From contig CM042546.1 in assembly GCA_023630585.1 (NCBI GenBank), positions 21,516,310-21,580,309 on the forward strand: DNA of 64,000 nt. The letters run 5' to 3'. Source of the stretch: Cranoglanis bouderius. Its lineage: Eukaryota; Chordata; Actinopteri; Siluriformes; Cranoglanididae. Below the pieces are notes generated by a model. The model worked only from the letters and a program-made list of their open reading frames with translations, was not told the DNA's origin and did not search any database. The position numbers and the translations under genes are program-made. This document shows, piece after piece, positions 12,875 through 25,500 of this stretch; position 1 is the first letter of the stretch, and the number at the start of each line of letters is the position of its first letter.

Positions 12875-13375
12875 CTCATGATTCACACGTGGAATTTTAC
12901 ACTTCTTCCACTTTCCCACATGAATTTTCATTTACGTGATATTTACACATGATTCATTTTTACGTGATTTTTTTCCCAAATATTTCTATTTTTTAGTGTG
13001 ATTATCTTCGACATGATTCATTTATTACATGATTTTTACACGATTTATTCATTTTTCTGCCATCTAACACAATTCACTTATATTTGCATGTTAATTCTCT
13101 CACGTGTGTGCATTTTATTTTCACACTTTTCATGAATTCCTTTATTTTCACGCGATTTCTTCACATGATCTATTTTTCACGTGATTTTTTTTTTTTTTTA
13201 ATCCTGTATTTTAATTTTAAAATTTATCATATGATTCCTTTATTTTCAGGGTTCAGTTGTTCACGTGACATCAAATGTGTTTATTTGAATTGTCGTGTGC
13301 GGTTTCAGGGTATAGCGTGATAAATTTCAGCTTCACATGTTTTTTTTTTTTTCACGTGTGATCACGTATCCTTCA
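12875..13375. repeat. Degenerate array of CACGTG/ACATGATTCATTT units
   Basis: Roughly 20-30 bp units vary around TTCACATGATTCATTTTTAC and TTTCACGTGATTTTTT. Many units carry an E-box-like CACGTG or CATGTG. Strand-biased T-richness and no coding capacity. Confidence 0.7.
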
Positions 13376-14220
13376 CATAATCACACTAGAGCAGTTAAAG
13401 TGACTGAGCCATTTCCTTCAGATCAACAATACTGAGACTGCCTGGCTGAACGCTGGAGCTAGAACCCATCCTGGATCTCATCGACACTTTAATCACAAGA
13501 TGATCAATAGAGAAACAGAAGAAAATCAATAGAGGTAAAAAAAAATAAATAAAAAATACATGGAAAGAAAAAGTGTATTGCCTCTTGCAGACAAAACTAT
13601 TCAGATGAAATATAATTAAAGAGTCGAATGATTGACGTATTTTACCTCGAGCTTGTTTCTGCCGTATCTCGTCTAGCTATATCGATCATTCCTTCTTATA
13701 TCTTGCTGCTCGTGTTCTCCATGGCTTTTTTTTCCTGCTGGCACCCGCAGAAATGACAGTGATGACAGCTAGTCTCTTGGGATTGAGAGTCGAGAGAGTC
13801 TGACAGCCTGTTCTGTATAGAGGTCAGAAACAGGACATGGACACACACGTATGGACACACACACACACACACGCGCGCGCATATGGACACACATGGGGCT
13901 TGGAGGGTTCACGGTCGTGTTTGTCAAACAGTCAGCCGGAGTGCGACGGTGCAGGAGGGCAAATGAGAAGCGATGAAAATGAATCACAGTGACTAAACAT
14001 GCCACCTGGACATCACAGACGGGATCTGAACCAGTTTGTTTCATTTAATTATTTTATTTTAAATGCTTGATATGGGGAATGTCATAAAATATAGCATTCT
14101 GCTGGGCTAATTTGCATATCAGAGATAATACCAGTGAATAAACACAATCTGTGAATAATCAGACTATCAGAAAATGAAAAATTCTGTTTTAGGCAACAAA
14201 ACATGGTTAAAAAAAAAAAA
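13376..14220. other. Unassigned DNA with a (CA)n tract
   Basis: No gene recognised. 13840-13880 is a (CA)n/(CG)n alternating purine-pyrimidine tract. Open frames crossing it are products of the repeat. Confidence 0.4.
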
Positions 14221-14225
14221 AGCTA

Positions 14226-14560
14226 CCTTCACTTGAACTGATAGACACAGAGGCCACACCTCCTTCACTGGTACTGATAGACACAGAGGCCACACCTCCT
14301 TCACTGGTACTAATAGACACAGAGGCCACACCTCCTTCACTGGTAATAATAGACACAGAGGCCACACCTCCTTCACTGGAACTGATAGACACCAAGAACA
14401 CACCTTCAGTTTGATTGACACACACACAGATGCCATGCATCACTTCCTCATACAGACGAACACAGATGTCATGCCTACTTCACTGATACTGACACCAATG
14501 CCACACCTTCTTCACTGTAATTGACACAGAAGCCACGCCTCCTTGACTAGAATTGCCATA
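14226..14560. repeat. 36 bp minisatellite
   Basis: Four to five near-perfect 36 bp units (start points 14238, 14274, 14310, 14346, 14382) with core AGACACAGAGGCCACACCTC, then decayed units to about 14560. Because 36 is divisible by three, all frames stay open across the good units; these are not proteins. Confidence 0.95.
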
Positions 14561-14849
14561 CCTCTCTAAACACTAGTAATAAAAAGAGCTGCGAGTGTCG
14601 TTTCAGACTTTACAGAGATACCTGCATCGATTCAGGCACTGTTGCCTGCCAAATTTTCCCAGACCATACTATATTGTATTGAAACGCTGTAGAGCTGTAA
14701 ATATTGATCAGTCTATACAAAACCCGTGTTTACCTAATACTTCAATAATGGATAGGTTGTGATTGACAGCCAGAGTTGAAACATAAAAAAGCTAACATAA
14801 AATATGAAGTAGAAATGCTTCTACATTCCTACAAACAGTTTTTACCACC

Positions 14850-15365
14850 GAATACTGTTAACCAGTCTGATCCAGTCTCAGGCTAAAGATAACTGTACTA
14901 ACCAGTCTGATCTAAAGAGAACTGTATTGAACAGTCTGATTTGATCAGAATTTAAAGATAATTTTACAGCCTAATCTAATCTCAGTCTAAATTGGACTGT
15001 ATAAACCAAAGTGATCCAGTCTAAGTCTAAAGAAAGCAGTATTAACCAGTCTGATCTAAAGAGAACTATAATAACCAGTCTGATCCAGTCTCAGTTTAAA
15101 GGGAACTGTATTAACCAGTCTAATCTAAAGAGAACTACATATATTAACCAGCTTGATACAGTCTCAGTCTAAAGAGAACGGTATTAACCAATCCGATCTA
15201 AAAAGATCTGTATTAACCAGCCTGATACGGATTCAGACTAAAGGAAACAATATTAACCAGTCTGCTCTCCATATAAAGGTAAGTGTATTCTAATCTAAAG
15301 AGAACTGTATTAACCAGTCTAATCCAGTTTTGGTCTAACCTGTACTGTATTAACCAGTCTCAGAG
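14850..15365. repeat. Degenerate ~40-50 bp tandem repeat
   Basis: Repeated TATTAACCAGTCTGATC and AGTCTAAAGAGAACTG motifs at irregular spacing, about a dozen copies. Confidence 0.85.
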
Positions 15366-17306
15366 TGTCTCTGTTGGACATATTCAACTCTGCTACATAT
15401 AGACGCCTCGCATCTATTCAAGTGGTCTGATCACCCACCCACCTAGCTCTGAAGTTTTTCAGCACTCTCTGTTGCTTTGCTTTCACACATTATGGCGGCA
15501 CCACAGGAAACCCACTGTAGAGAAAGCCAAGGACATAGGGGGGGACACATACACAAACACAAACACTTCTCACTCTGTGGTATTAGAGGGAAGGCAGAAA
15601 TGGCTCTAGTGTTTAGCTAACACATGATGGCCTAGTTACATTATACGCAGCATTATAGGTTTCTCACTGCCTGAAGGTTATATAAAGACAGAGATTTAAA
15701 CAAGCACATCTTTATCATCCAGTAAACAGGGTTGGACATCTACAGTGTTTTGCTGAAACAAAGGAAAGAACTGAATTGAGAAGAACACAGAAACTGGAAA
15801 TCCACAGGGACCTGTCTAAACATTCTCTCTCTGATTTGAGAGCACTACTTGAAGCCATAGTAGTCAATGCATGGAGGAACCCATATAATGACTTGGCTTC
15901 CCCAAAGGAACTCTGGGACTATCGGGAATTCAGTTGCAAATGGGGTGTATGCTAATCAACCACTTCATTTTAAGGCTAATTAAACTTTATCTGTAAGGGA
16001 ATCTTTTTTTTTTTTCCTGCACTTAGCATTACCCATGTATTTTCTCACTTGGCAGTATTAGACATTGCACAAGCCTGAAGCATCACTGCGGAAGCTATTA
16101 TTTGTACTTTTTTTGACTGACCATAACTGAGCCAAGAATTGTTCCCCAAAGGGTCCACTCTTGCCAGCATCTTTCCCCTCGGATGACTACCAGGATCTGT
16201 ATTCCTAAATTTCTCCTCCACCTATCAACCAGAACAAGACACTTACCTGGACACATATCAGAAGAAACTGAAAATATGACACCACAGAAATTATCCTGTA
16301 CTACAAGCTTTACAGATGGCTCATGGAAATAGGGTGTATAGTGTGTGTTTCAAGTCAAACAGTCAAGTGCATTTCTTGTGGTGTCACCTGTCCAGTAGTC
16401 CAAGACTGTTTTTAATCCTCAAACTCTTTCTGTCTTGGCTGAGGAATACCTTTCAAACACATCACATGAGGTGCAAGCAAGGGAAGTGATGGATGTGAAG
16501 AGGAAATTGCATTACTTAATAAGGATGAGGAACTTGTATCGCACTGAAATGCCTCCTGGGCAAGTTCTGGTCCAGAAGACAAGTCATCTTAACAATCCCT
16601 CCCACTTCATAGGGCTTGTCCAAGAAGCTAATAAAGTATTGGAACGTCATCTAAGATGGTGACAAGGATTCCCCAAAGTGGTAGAGCTACGGCAAGTCTC
16701 ACAGTTCCTCAGATATTTTGTCTCTTTCTCTTTCTCGGTCTGCCTTCCACCCTCCCTCCCTCCCTCCCTCCCTCCTTCTCATTCTCTCTTGAATCTCACG
16801 CCTGGCTTGATAGTGATGAATTGAGCCTGCGGAGCTACTTAACAGGCTCGGTGGCAGCCAACCTTCTCTGTAGAGAAATGAATAGTGGACATATATAACA
16901 CAATCTTGCCCTGCCTCAGCCAATTCATTTAACAAATGAGCATTGTGTTGTAATGTAATCTGTGGGGAGATTTATAATTAGCGGAGATGAAAGGAAGGGA
17001 GAGAGATAGAATGTCATCATGTGGGACAGAGGAGGTCCTGATAAGAAATTAAATAATTAATCTGACTGACGGATTTCATTGGTTGATTGATTGATTAGAG
17101 TTGCCCGATCAGTGGGTTTAAAATATATTATGTAACATCAGTACCTTCGTACAGTAGAGAGGCTAAAAACAATCTAACTGCTCTATTATGCACATTTTAG
17201 GACTGGTTATGCAGAGGCACTATGAGTGAACCGATCATCAAAAGAGGAGAAAGGACGCTGATCATGCAGACCACCAAAAGCTCAAATGGGGAACCCTAGG
17301 CAGCTG

Positions 17307-17360
<54 letters not shown>

Positions 17361-19200
17361 AGTTATTTTTATCCTGACACTACAGTGCAAGAGAGACCCC
17401 TACTAGCAATTGTCGATACTGCACATAAAATATGAGCACATAGAGAAGCAAAAGAGGATGGAAATAAAAGAGTGACCCTAGATAACTCCATTCATTTTTC
17501 CAGATCATGGTTTATTTGGTTTATATCCTTAAGGATATGGTATTTGTCTTTTTTTAAAATCCTGTCTAAGGTTTACCAGAAAGCCCCTCTGAATGATGAG
17601 GCTGCACAACAAAACAAAATTAATGACTGCAGAATACAATCAAGCACAATTCAATTAACGGGGATGAACCAAAGCCAGGAAATGTCATTAAAACCATAGA
17701 TGGAACACAGGTAAATGTTGCACTGATGGGCGCATTAGCATAGCTAGTCTGTACCAACATATCTTATCACAACTTGTTTTCATATGCTTTTTATACCGTA
17801 TGCTTTTCAGGTTTGGAAATTTGTTGTTGACACTGAAAATGGACCCCGGAGCCGATCTCAACTTCTAATTGGGGCTTTAAAAACTGACTAGCTTCGACAA
17901 GTACATTCGGATTAGCAGCGGGTTTGCTCATTAGTGGATAAATCTAGGAGAATGCGAACCCCAACCATGTTTCAGTGTCAAAAATTAAACAGCAACACAT
18001 GGTTTAACATTACACATGTGGCATGACACTGATTAACAATGCTAATACTCTAAAAGTTAACGATTGCCATGAGTGGTTATGATGAAACCTTGTGATAATA
18101 CTGTCTCTTTTATTATCTCTACTTTACAATCCCCAAGGAGTGCACAGGGTAGGAATTTGTGCCAGCAGAGTGGGATGTGATTGAGCCACACTCAGTGGAG
18201 CAGTGATTTTCAAGTGGAGGTGGATCAACAGTTGCAGGAGGACTGAACACTCAAAAGCCAAATCCCAAAGCCAAACGATCCATAACACCAACACAAAGAT
18301 TTTTTTTTGTGTTTTTTTATCCAGATGTACAAAAGCTCAGAATTATTTGGCATTCAATTGGTGGATTTGCAGGTCTGGTTGGCTAGAACCTTTTTACTAG
18401 CTCAGCGTTAGGAAGCATTGGCATTTCAACTCCCGCCAGATGTTCCAGATGAACAACGCTGGATATTTGAAACAAGCTGTCATGTGAAATCCATAACTGG
18501 CAAGCTTCCAACAATGATTCATTGAAATTCAACCAAACCACAGGGAGAGTTCTGACCTGGACCTGTCCATCCAGCTTTATGCCTCGAGCCAGCAAACACA
18601 CATGCTCGGACCTTCTGAGAACATCCGAACTGAGAACTCAGCACATGCCTCGCAACACTTGACAGATCTGCATACTTTGCATGATAAACACTGCACGTTC
18701 CCCTGGTGGAGTCTATCCATGACATCCATGAGATTTCTCATGTTAGAGGCTGAAAGCCAAAGTCAGAACTGCTCTGTAGTGCTCATGGAACTTGTCACAC
18801 ATGTTGCAGCAAATCTGTAGACTTTGTGGAGGATATTTATATAAGGTAGGAGCTTCAGAAATTTTACCAGCATGTGGCTTGATTTGGGCAGTCAACCTGT
18901 CTATGTATCTTTCCACCATCTCCTCCTCCATGTGCCACCCACACTGGGGATATTCACCCATTTAGTAATTGACATCAAGGGGTTTTATGTAAATCTCAGA
19001 AATTTTATGATCTAAGGATAACTATGATCCACTGACAACTAGTTCATCACATTGTATTATTAAAAAAAAAAATCTTCTTCTTCTTATTATTATTATTATA
19101 AGGAATAACAACAATAATAATTGAACATGTGCTATAATGCAATAATCTATAAGAAAGGAGACGATGCTTAATTAACACATCCCAATACTCTCCACTCAAC
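15366..19200. other. Unassigned DNA upstream of the candidate exon's intron region
   Basis: No exon or gene could be recognised. 16435-16662 holds an open stretch (VMDVKRKLHYLIRMRNLY within it) and 18380-18960 has several short overlapping open stretches on both strands; none matches a family I know. 16749-16778 is (CCCT)n and 17305-17359 is (GT)n. If the exon at 19331 is real, this is its first intron. Confidence 0.4.
17305..17359. repeat. (GT)n microsatellite
   Basis: About 26 GT units with one interruption. Confidence 0.95.
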
Positions 19201-19221
19201 TATTCTCCCAAAACAGGAGTT

Positions 19222-19300
19222 GACACACACTCATTCACTCACACACTCACTCACACACTCATTCACTCACACACTCATTCACTCACACACACACTCACAC
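19222..19300. repeat. (ACTC/ACAC)n short tandem repeat
   Basis: Mixed CACACTCATTCACT units, about 30 bases downstream (minus sense) of the candidate exon's donor. Confidence 0.9.
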
Positions 19301-19330
19301 GATGAAGCCATAGCCAGCTTTTATTCCTAC

Positions 19331-19394
19331 CTTGAAATGCGAGGAGCGCGAAAAACGCCGGGATCCAAACTGCGGGTATCCAAATGCAACTCAT
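19331..19394 (-). CDS. Candidate first coding exon with signal peptide (gene unknown)
   Basis: On the minus strand an ATG at 19394-19392 with A at -3 opens MSCIWIPAVWIPAFFALLAF, then Gln and one base of the next codon, followed by a GTAGGA donor at 19330. This is a textbook signal-peptide exon: short N-region, hydrophobic core, Ala-rich end, phase-1 exit. It lies at the downstream edge of a CpG-rich, GC-rich block that looks like a promoter with 5' UTR, while the surrounding 19 kb is AT-rich. Phase-1 signal-peptide exons are common in Ig-superfamily and other secreted or membrane proteins. The FALLAFQ-G end resembles IgLON (NTM/OPCML) first exons, but that is only a hint. The other exons would lie to the left and none was recognised; IgLON-type genes have first introns far longer than 19 kb. 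It could still be a chance open stretch. Confidence 0.5.
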
Positions 19395-19700
19395 CTTTGT
19401 ACCGAACCGAACCGAACCGAGTTAAAGGTCTCCGAGAATGCGCCCAAATTCTGCCTGATTCTGCTCTTACTCGCGTCGTCCTCCTCTTCTCTCTGCTCTC
19501 TGCTCTGTTCTCCGGTCTCTGACTGCGCTGCGCTGCGCTGTGCCCGACGCGGAGAGGAAAAAGTGCAAATGCGCTTCGGGAAAGAGAGAAGGAGGGGGGT
19601 GGGATGCGCGGTCCCGCTGCTCGTGAACGGCGCGGTGATAGATAGTACTTGATGATGATGATGATGATGATGGTGCTCACGCACCGCACCGCGCAAAACA
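19395..19700 (-). promoter_or_regulatory. CpG-island-like promoter/5' UTR of the candidate exon
   Basis: This ~300 bp block is much richer in G+C and CpG than its flanks and contains GCGCGG, GACGCG and several CTGCG repeats. No clear TATA box is seen, as is usual for CpG-island promoters. A four-copy GTTCG-type pentamer (19403-19421) lies directly before the start codon and a (GAT)n tract at 19649-19672. Transcription would run leftward. Supported by composition and the adjacent signal-peptide exon; the start site is not determined. Confidence 0.5.
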
Positions 19701-19747
19701 AACACTTTCATAGACTTCCATAGGTCCGGATTTATGAAGCCAAATAC

Positions 19748-19990
<243 letters not shown>

Positions 19991-20044
19991 TAATAACACA
20001 GATTAGAGAGACTTTGCAGCCATTAGAAACCAAATGAAATAAAT

Positions 20045-20585
20045 AAATTTGTCACATATAGCCTACTGTACATTACAGTACAGCAAAATTCTTCCTCCCA
20101 GTTAGGAAGTTGGGGTCAGAGGTCAGGGTCAGCCATGACACAGCGCCCCTGGAGCAGAAAACCCTGCTGGAAAAAACAAACCAAACAAAAAAAAAACAGC
20201 AACTACAACAATAGGAACCCTCACAGAATGTGTAATGGTTTTAATGGTTATAATGGGAATTGCATTGGTTTTAATGGAAACTGTAATGGTCCCTGTGGGA
20301 CTCTACTTTTAATCTGTTGCCATCTATTGGTGGCATGTTATGTCTAGTGGATACCATTAAGGACCAATAATGGTGATGGTTTTAATGGTCAGCTGATGGT
20401 TTGTAATGGTATTTGTAGTGGAAACCATTAGAATTTCTGTGATGGTTTTTACTGTTTGTTTGCTTGTTTTTTCAGCAGAGAGGAGTTAAGGGCAGTGCTC
20501 AAGGGCACAACATGGGCAGCTTGAACCCTCAACCTTCTGATCAGTAAACCCAGAACCCTAACCACTGAGCCATCACTGCCCGACT
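20045..20585 (-). mobile_element. SINE-like repeat (minus) split by a GGTTTTAATGG array
   Basis: 20045-20160 (ACATTACAGTACAGCAAAAT ... CAGCCATGACACAGCGCCCC) and 20463-20585 (GCTCAAGGGCAC ... CCACTGAGCCATCACTGCCC) look like one minus-strand repeat of the tRNA-SINE group; the right part carries reverse-complement A-box and B-box-like sequence. The middle (about 20165-20460) is foreign: an A-rich junction followed by imperfect GGTTTTAATGG/GGTAATGG units. Confidence 0.65.
20215..20450. repeat. Degenerate TGGTTTTAATGG array
   Basis: About 15 imperfect units of the form TTTTAATGGT, TATAATGGG, TGTAATGGT. Sits inside the split SINE-like repeat. Confidence 0.8.
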
Positions 20586-20914
20586 TGAACTGGTCTCTAT
20601 ATGCAGATCAAACCCTTGGCGGGTCTTAGTGCAATAAATAAATAAATAAAATAGTTTAGATGGATGCTCTGTCTGAAACAAATTAATTAATTAGTAATAG
20701 TAATCATCATCATCTTCATGAAGCTTACCATATTTTATGTACCAAAGGCGCCTTAAATATACACAAATACTGTATATTTATTTATTTATAGCAGAAATAT
20801 ACCGCCATTTCATTCAACATATGTTCCTGCTTCCTGCCCAATGTTCCTGGGACAAACTCTGGATCCACTGTGACCTTGACCAGGATAAAACGCCTATTGA
20901 AGATGGATGAATGA

Positions 20915-20942
20915 ATGAATGAATGAATGAATGAATTATTAG

Positions 20943-20987
<45 letters not shown>
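20915..20987. repeat. (GAAT)n and (GT)n microsatellites
   Basis: Six ATGA units followed within ten bases by about 20 GT units. Confidence 0.9.
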
Positions 20988-20988
<1 letters not shown>

Positions 20989-21240
20989 GTCTCTGATCAG
21001 TCTCTGACTCAGATCAGCACTGCATCCCAATTTCAACCATCCCTTAAAATAGACACTCATTATGATCTAAATGAATGCTCTGAACAGATTTCTTTTTAGG
21101 TCAAGGTCACTTATACGCTCGTTCGGAGTGAACATATTTGCCAGTGTAATGAACTTTTTCAATCCCTTTGAATAAAAGTATGAAGTAGAAATAAATCTAT
21201 TTCAGTAAAGAACAAAGAGCTGCTATGATGTACAACAGGC

Positions 21241-21253
21241 CTCTCTCTCTCTC

Positions 21254-21288
<35 letters not shown>

Positions 21289-21289
21289 A
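21241..21289. repeat. (CT)n microsatellite
   Basis: About 24 CT units with one CC interruption. Confidence 0.95.
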
Positions 21290-21406
21290 TTCCTCATTTA
21301 ATATTCATACTCATTATATGTGATATCAGATTTATCTGACTGATCAGCTGTTCAATACATCTTACATCTTCCCTCATTCTCTGGTTACACAAGTTCACTA
21401 CTGGGC

Positions 21407-21410
<4 letters not shown>

Positions 21411-21500
<90 letters not shown>
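21411..21500. repeat. (TA)n-(CA)n microsatellite
   Basis: About 40 TA units then five CA units. Could form a cruciform. Confidence 0.95.
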
Positions 21501-21689
21501 GTGGTTAAGCTTTCAGACTCGCTGACTCTCAGGCCTTTTAATATTTGTGTGTTAATGAGTTCCTTTAGCTCGCAGGGAAATGTACAGCCTTCAGGCATTG
21601 CATCAAAATTAGTTAGTGTTTAATGAATTGTCTGAGACAGAACTTATAGAATTTATTCTGCTAATAACCTCCGAAAGCCTGCTAAGAAG

Positions 21690-22560
21690 CATCTCGTGGC
21701 CTGTGGAGTTAAAAACCAAAAGAGATGCATGAAGCTTGTGTTCCTCTTCTATAATATCCCCTGCTGTTGGCGTTGCTTGGAACATGACATCCCACTCAAT
21801 TCAGTTTTGAATTCAGAGAACTTGGCTGTGCTTTCAGATCTTTCAAAGACATGTATTCTGTTTGAGGAATGGCGTATTGCCTTCTAACTACTAATAGATG
21901 TCGAAGGATCTCCAAAGACAGAAGCAGACATCATTTGTTCCTCTTGGCATGGCATTTGGTGAATCAGTGTCCCCTTGTAGCGAATTAGATAAGAAGCGAG
22001 TCATTCAAGCGTTAATTAATGTCTAGGACAAGGGCATAGTGCTTGCAAATCCTGTTTATCTCAGTGACTTTAATTCATCGATATTTCACTGGAGAACGTT
22101 CATAGCCTTGTATTTGATAGCATGTCCTTCTGATCTAAGACAGACGCGGATGAGATTGTATCTGCGCTGTGGATGAGATGGTATCTCCGGACTAATGATA
22201 TTATCCACTGGCTTTCTGAAGATGGCCGTTACAAATATTATAGTTTTATTAGGTAGTGCAGGCTTTGTAGAGTCTGATTGGGTTTTGAAAGCCAGTTGCC
22301 AGGCTTTGCATTGCTGCAACATCTGTTAGGTGGAGTGGGTGTTCTGACATCTGTTGGTTGAGTTTCTGAAATTGGATTGGGTTTTATAGACATTACAGAC
22401 TGGGTCATTGTGACGTTATGAAGTGGAGTTACTGTTACAACCCTGAAGTTTATATTTTCCTTTAAGAGAAGGTCACGAAGTGTTTCATTCCTCTTTTTTT
22501 TTTTACCAACCAGCAATTTACCAATGATTACAAATTTTTATTTAAAAAAACAAACGTCAT
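21690..22560. other. Non-repetitive intergenic DNA
   Basis: No ORF of note and no repeat recognised in 21690-22080; composition is more balanced than the surroundings, so it could be conserved non-coding DNA, which cannot be tested here. 22240-22400 has a few AGTCTGATTGGGTTTT-type motifs related to the array at 23.8 kb. Confidence 0.3.
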
Positions 22561-22895
22561 ACATTACATTCAATGCTGTGGAAATAACTTAGTTCCTGTT
22601 ATCACTGATATTATAAACAGTTGTTTCCTCATCACCAATTCTTTATCCGGCTTCACCTGGTCAATCTATGATAAGGACCATCAGGTATCCACATTAGACA
22701 TTCCTACTGTTCAGTTATTAGAGTGTTACTGTTTTTTTTTTAGATTCTGACATTAGTCGAGATATTCTGAGATTTTGCTAGGTATTAGAATGTTGTTGTT
22801 TTTTTTTTTCTCTGACATGGTATTAAAAGCTTTCTGCAGAAATCTGATGGAGTAAATAAGGAATTGAAGATGGAAGGAACTGTCCAATATTCATA

Positions 22896-23663
22896 CAGTT
22901 GAGGTAATAAGTTTACATACGCCTGGCAGGATCTGGAAAATGTTCATTATTTAAAAAAATAAAAAATAAAAATCATAAAAATTGCATGTTGTTTTATTTA
23001 CTACTCCCCTGAATAAACTATTTCACATAACAGATGTTTACATACAGTCCACAAGACACATTAATAACTGAATTTACACAAATGAACCAGTTCAAAAGTT
23101 TAAATACGCTTAATTCTTAATACTGTGTGTTGTGAATGATCAGTGACTGTTTTTTATGTTTTGTGATAGTATTGTTCATGAGTCCCTTGTTTGTCCTGAG
23201 CAGTTAAACTGCCCACTGTTCTTCAGAAAATTCCTCCAGGTCCTGCACATTCTTTGCTTTTCCAGCATCTTCTGCATATTTGACCCCTTTCCAACAGCGG
23301 CTATATGATTTTGAGATCCATCTTTTCACACTTAGGACAACTGAGGGACTCGTACACAACTATTACAAAAGGTGCAAACATTCACTGATTCTCAAGAAGG
23401 CAACATGATACATTAAGAGTCAGGGGGGTGTAAACTTTTAAACAGGATGAGCAGTGTAAATTGTTATTATTTTGTCTTCTGGGAAACATGTAAATATCTT
23501 ATGTAGCTTCTGGGCAGTACTAAACAGAAAAAAAGAGATCTCTACACAAAATAATGCAAAATAATAGCTTATTCAGGGCAGTATTTTTTTAAAAATGCAA
23601 TTTTTATGATCCCTCTTTTTAAAAAATTATTATTAACATTTTGTAAACTTGTGACTTTGACTG
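22896..23663. mobile_element. Tc1-type non-autonomous element (MITE)
   Basis: Both flanks carry TA (22894-22895 and 23664-23665) and both ends start CAGT (left CAGTTGAGGTAATAAGTTTA, right inverted CAGTCAAAGTCACAAGTTTA). Internal copies of TTTACATAC/TTTAAATACG direct repeats resemble the IR/DR layout of fish Tc1 elements. 768 bp with no transposase. Confidence 0.8.
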
Positions 23664-23799
23664 TATGTGGGCATCCTAACCAAAACAAGGAATGTTAGTC
23701 TATCAAATTTACATAAACTAACATCTGACTAATAATCAAATAGTTCTGACAACATATTCGAGATATTATGGAATCTAACACATTATTCGAGAATATCTT

Positions 23800-24260
23800 A
23801 GGTCTGGCTGGATAATAAAGGGTATTAGAGTCTGATTGGATATTGGGGACATTCTAGAGTATGATTGGGAATTGGAGACATTATAGATTATGATTGGGTA
23901 TTTGAGATGTTCTAGAGTCTGATTGGGTACTGGAGACATTCTAGAGTCTGATTGGGAATTGGAGACATTATAGATTATGACTGGGTATTGGAGATGTTCT
24001 AGAGTCTGATTGGGTATTGGAGACATTATGGAGTCTGATTAGGCACTGGAGATGTTCTAGAGTCTGACTGAGTATTGCAGATGGTATTGAGTCTGATTGG
24101 GTATTGCAGATGGTATTGAGTCTAATTGGCTATTGGAGATATTCTAGAGTCTGACTGGGTATTGCAGATGGTATTGAGTCTGATTGGGTATTGGAGACAG
24201 TATAGAGTCTGAGTGGGTATTGGAGATATTCTAGAGTCTGACTGGGACTATTTGAGAAGT
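23800..24260. repeat. ~30 bp minisatellite
   Basis: About 15 units of TAGAGTCTGATTGGGTATTG followed by GAGA(C/T)(A/G)TTC, with alternating variants ATAGATTATGATTGG and GCAGATGGTATTG giving a weak 60 bp super-unit. Confidence 0.95.
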
Positions 24261-24299
24261 CTGGGATTGAAAGTTCTTCTGATATTAAACTTTATGAAG

Positions 24300-25500
24300 T
24301 CTGCCTGGATATTCTGAAGTTTTCTTGGGTATTAGAAATAGCCAGTGGTCTGAATGATAATTGGGAGCATTCTGGAAATGAGTATTAGGAAATTTCTGGA
24401 ATCTGACTGAGTATTTGGGATAACCTGCTACTCTCTTCACCAACTCCAGCTGCTATAACATCTGCTTTGTTGCTCCATGATCAAAAGAATCTGCTGAACA
24501 GTTTAGTCTCTCCATCTGCATGCCAAAATTACCTCTGTAATGAAATTCACGTGGCCCACAACATGCGCTTGATTTACATCTCGACAAAGTCGTGTCATGG
24601 AACCAAGTAACTAACAGCTGCTAAAATCCTTCACCTATAACTACGTGCCTAGATTTGGAGAAAAGCAGCCAGTAGAAATAGATGTAGGTCTTTCCTTCCC
24701 TTAAGGGCAGGGACCATGTAATTTGAGTTTAACACAAGACTTATTCTCTTTAGCTTGAAGTAAAGTAAATTTTTTTTACAAGGTCTCTGTGCATCACGCC
24801 TTTAATTTGTTCATAATAGTGAGGTATTATAATAGACACCTGACTCTTATTATTATTATACTTATTATAATTATTATTAATTCTCAAAATTACATTGAAT
24901 GTTGAGTTGTCTCTGGAAGGGACTGCTTTAGTGTTGAATAATTACTAGTACAATACGCTGATAGATTTTCTAAATTTGCTGTCGTCCTGGAAGTAATATA
25001 TTACTTAGAAATAATATATTCACAAATAATAACTGTCATGTTAGAAAGCTGGTGTTTAAGAGATAATGGTCTGACCTTCAGGTTTAACTGGTAAATTGAA
25101 ATGCACACCCATTCCATACAAAATGCAGAAAATTATAAACTTCTAGGAGGCAGACGGCAAATGAAAGGATGTTTCACATGGTGTTGATTCATTTTCTATA
25201 ACAGCAGCTCTGACAATGAAGTTTTCTGTAAGGAGATGTTTATTTAACGTTTATGGACGGAGTCTCCAGTGTCAGCGCTAGGTAACAATCAGAGGTAAAG
25301 CTGTAACTTTAAGTTTTATGACATCTTCAGGACAGAGGAGTTTATGCTTCTTTGCAGTTTCTTGGTAACATGACAAGTTGCTTTGTTGACAAATTGCTGT
25401 GGTAGAAGAGGAATAAAGCACTCTAGGGTGTGAAGTTACAGCAAAATAAATCTTTAGGATGGGAAAGAGAAGCAGCCCATACAAGAAACACTCATGGTTA
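24300..25500. other. Unassigned DNA
   Basis: No gene. 25200-25480 contains pieces of the dispersed palindromic repeat described at 29.8 kb (GAATAAAGCACTC, TAAAGCTGTAACTTTAAG). Confidence 0.4.

Noticed and set aside
16435..16662. 75-residue plus open frame with a charged, helical look
   Set aside because: No ATG at the start, no family recognised, and surrounding frames are closed; perhaps a decayed element.
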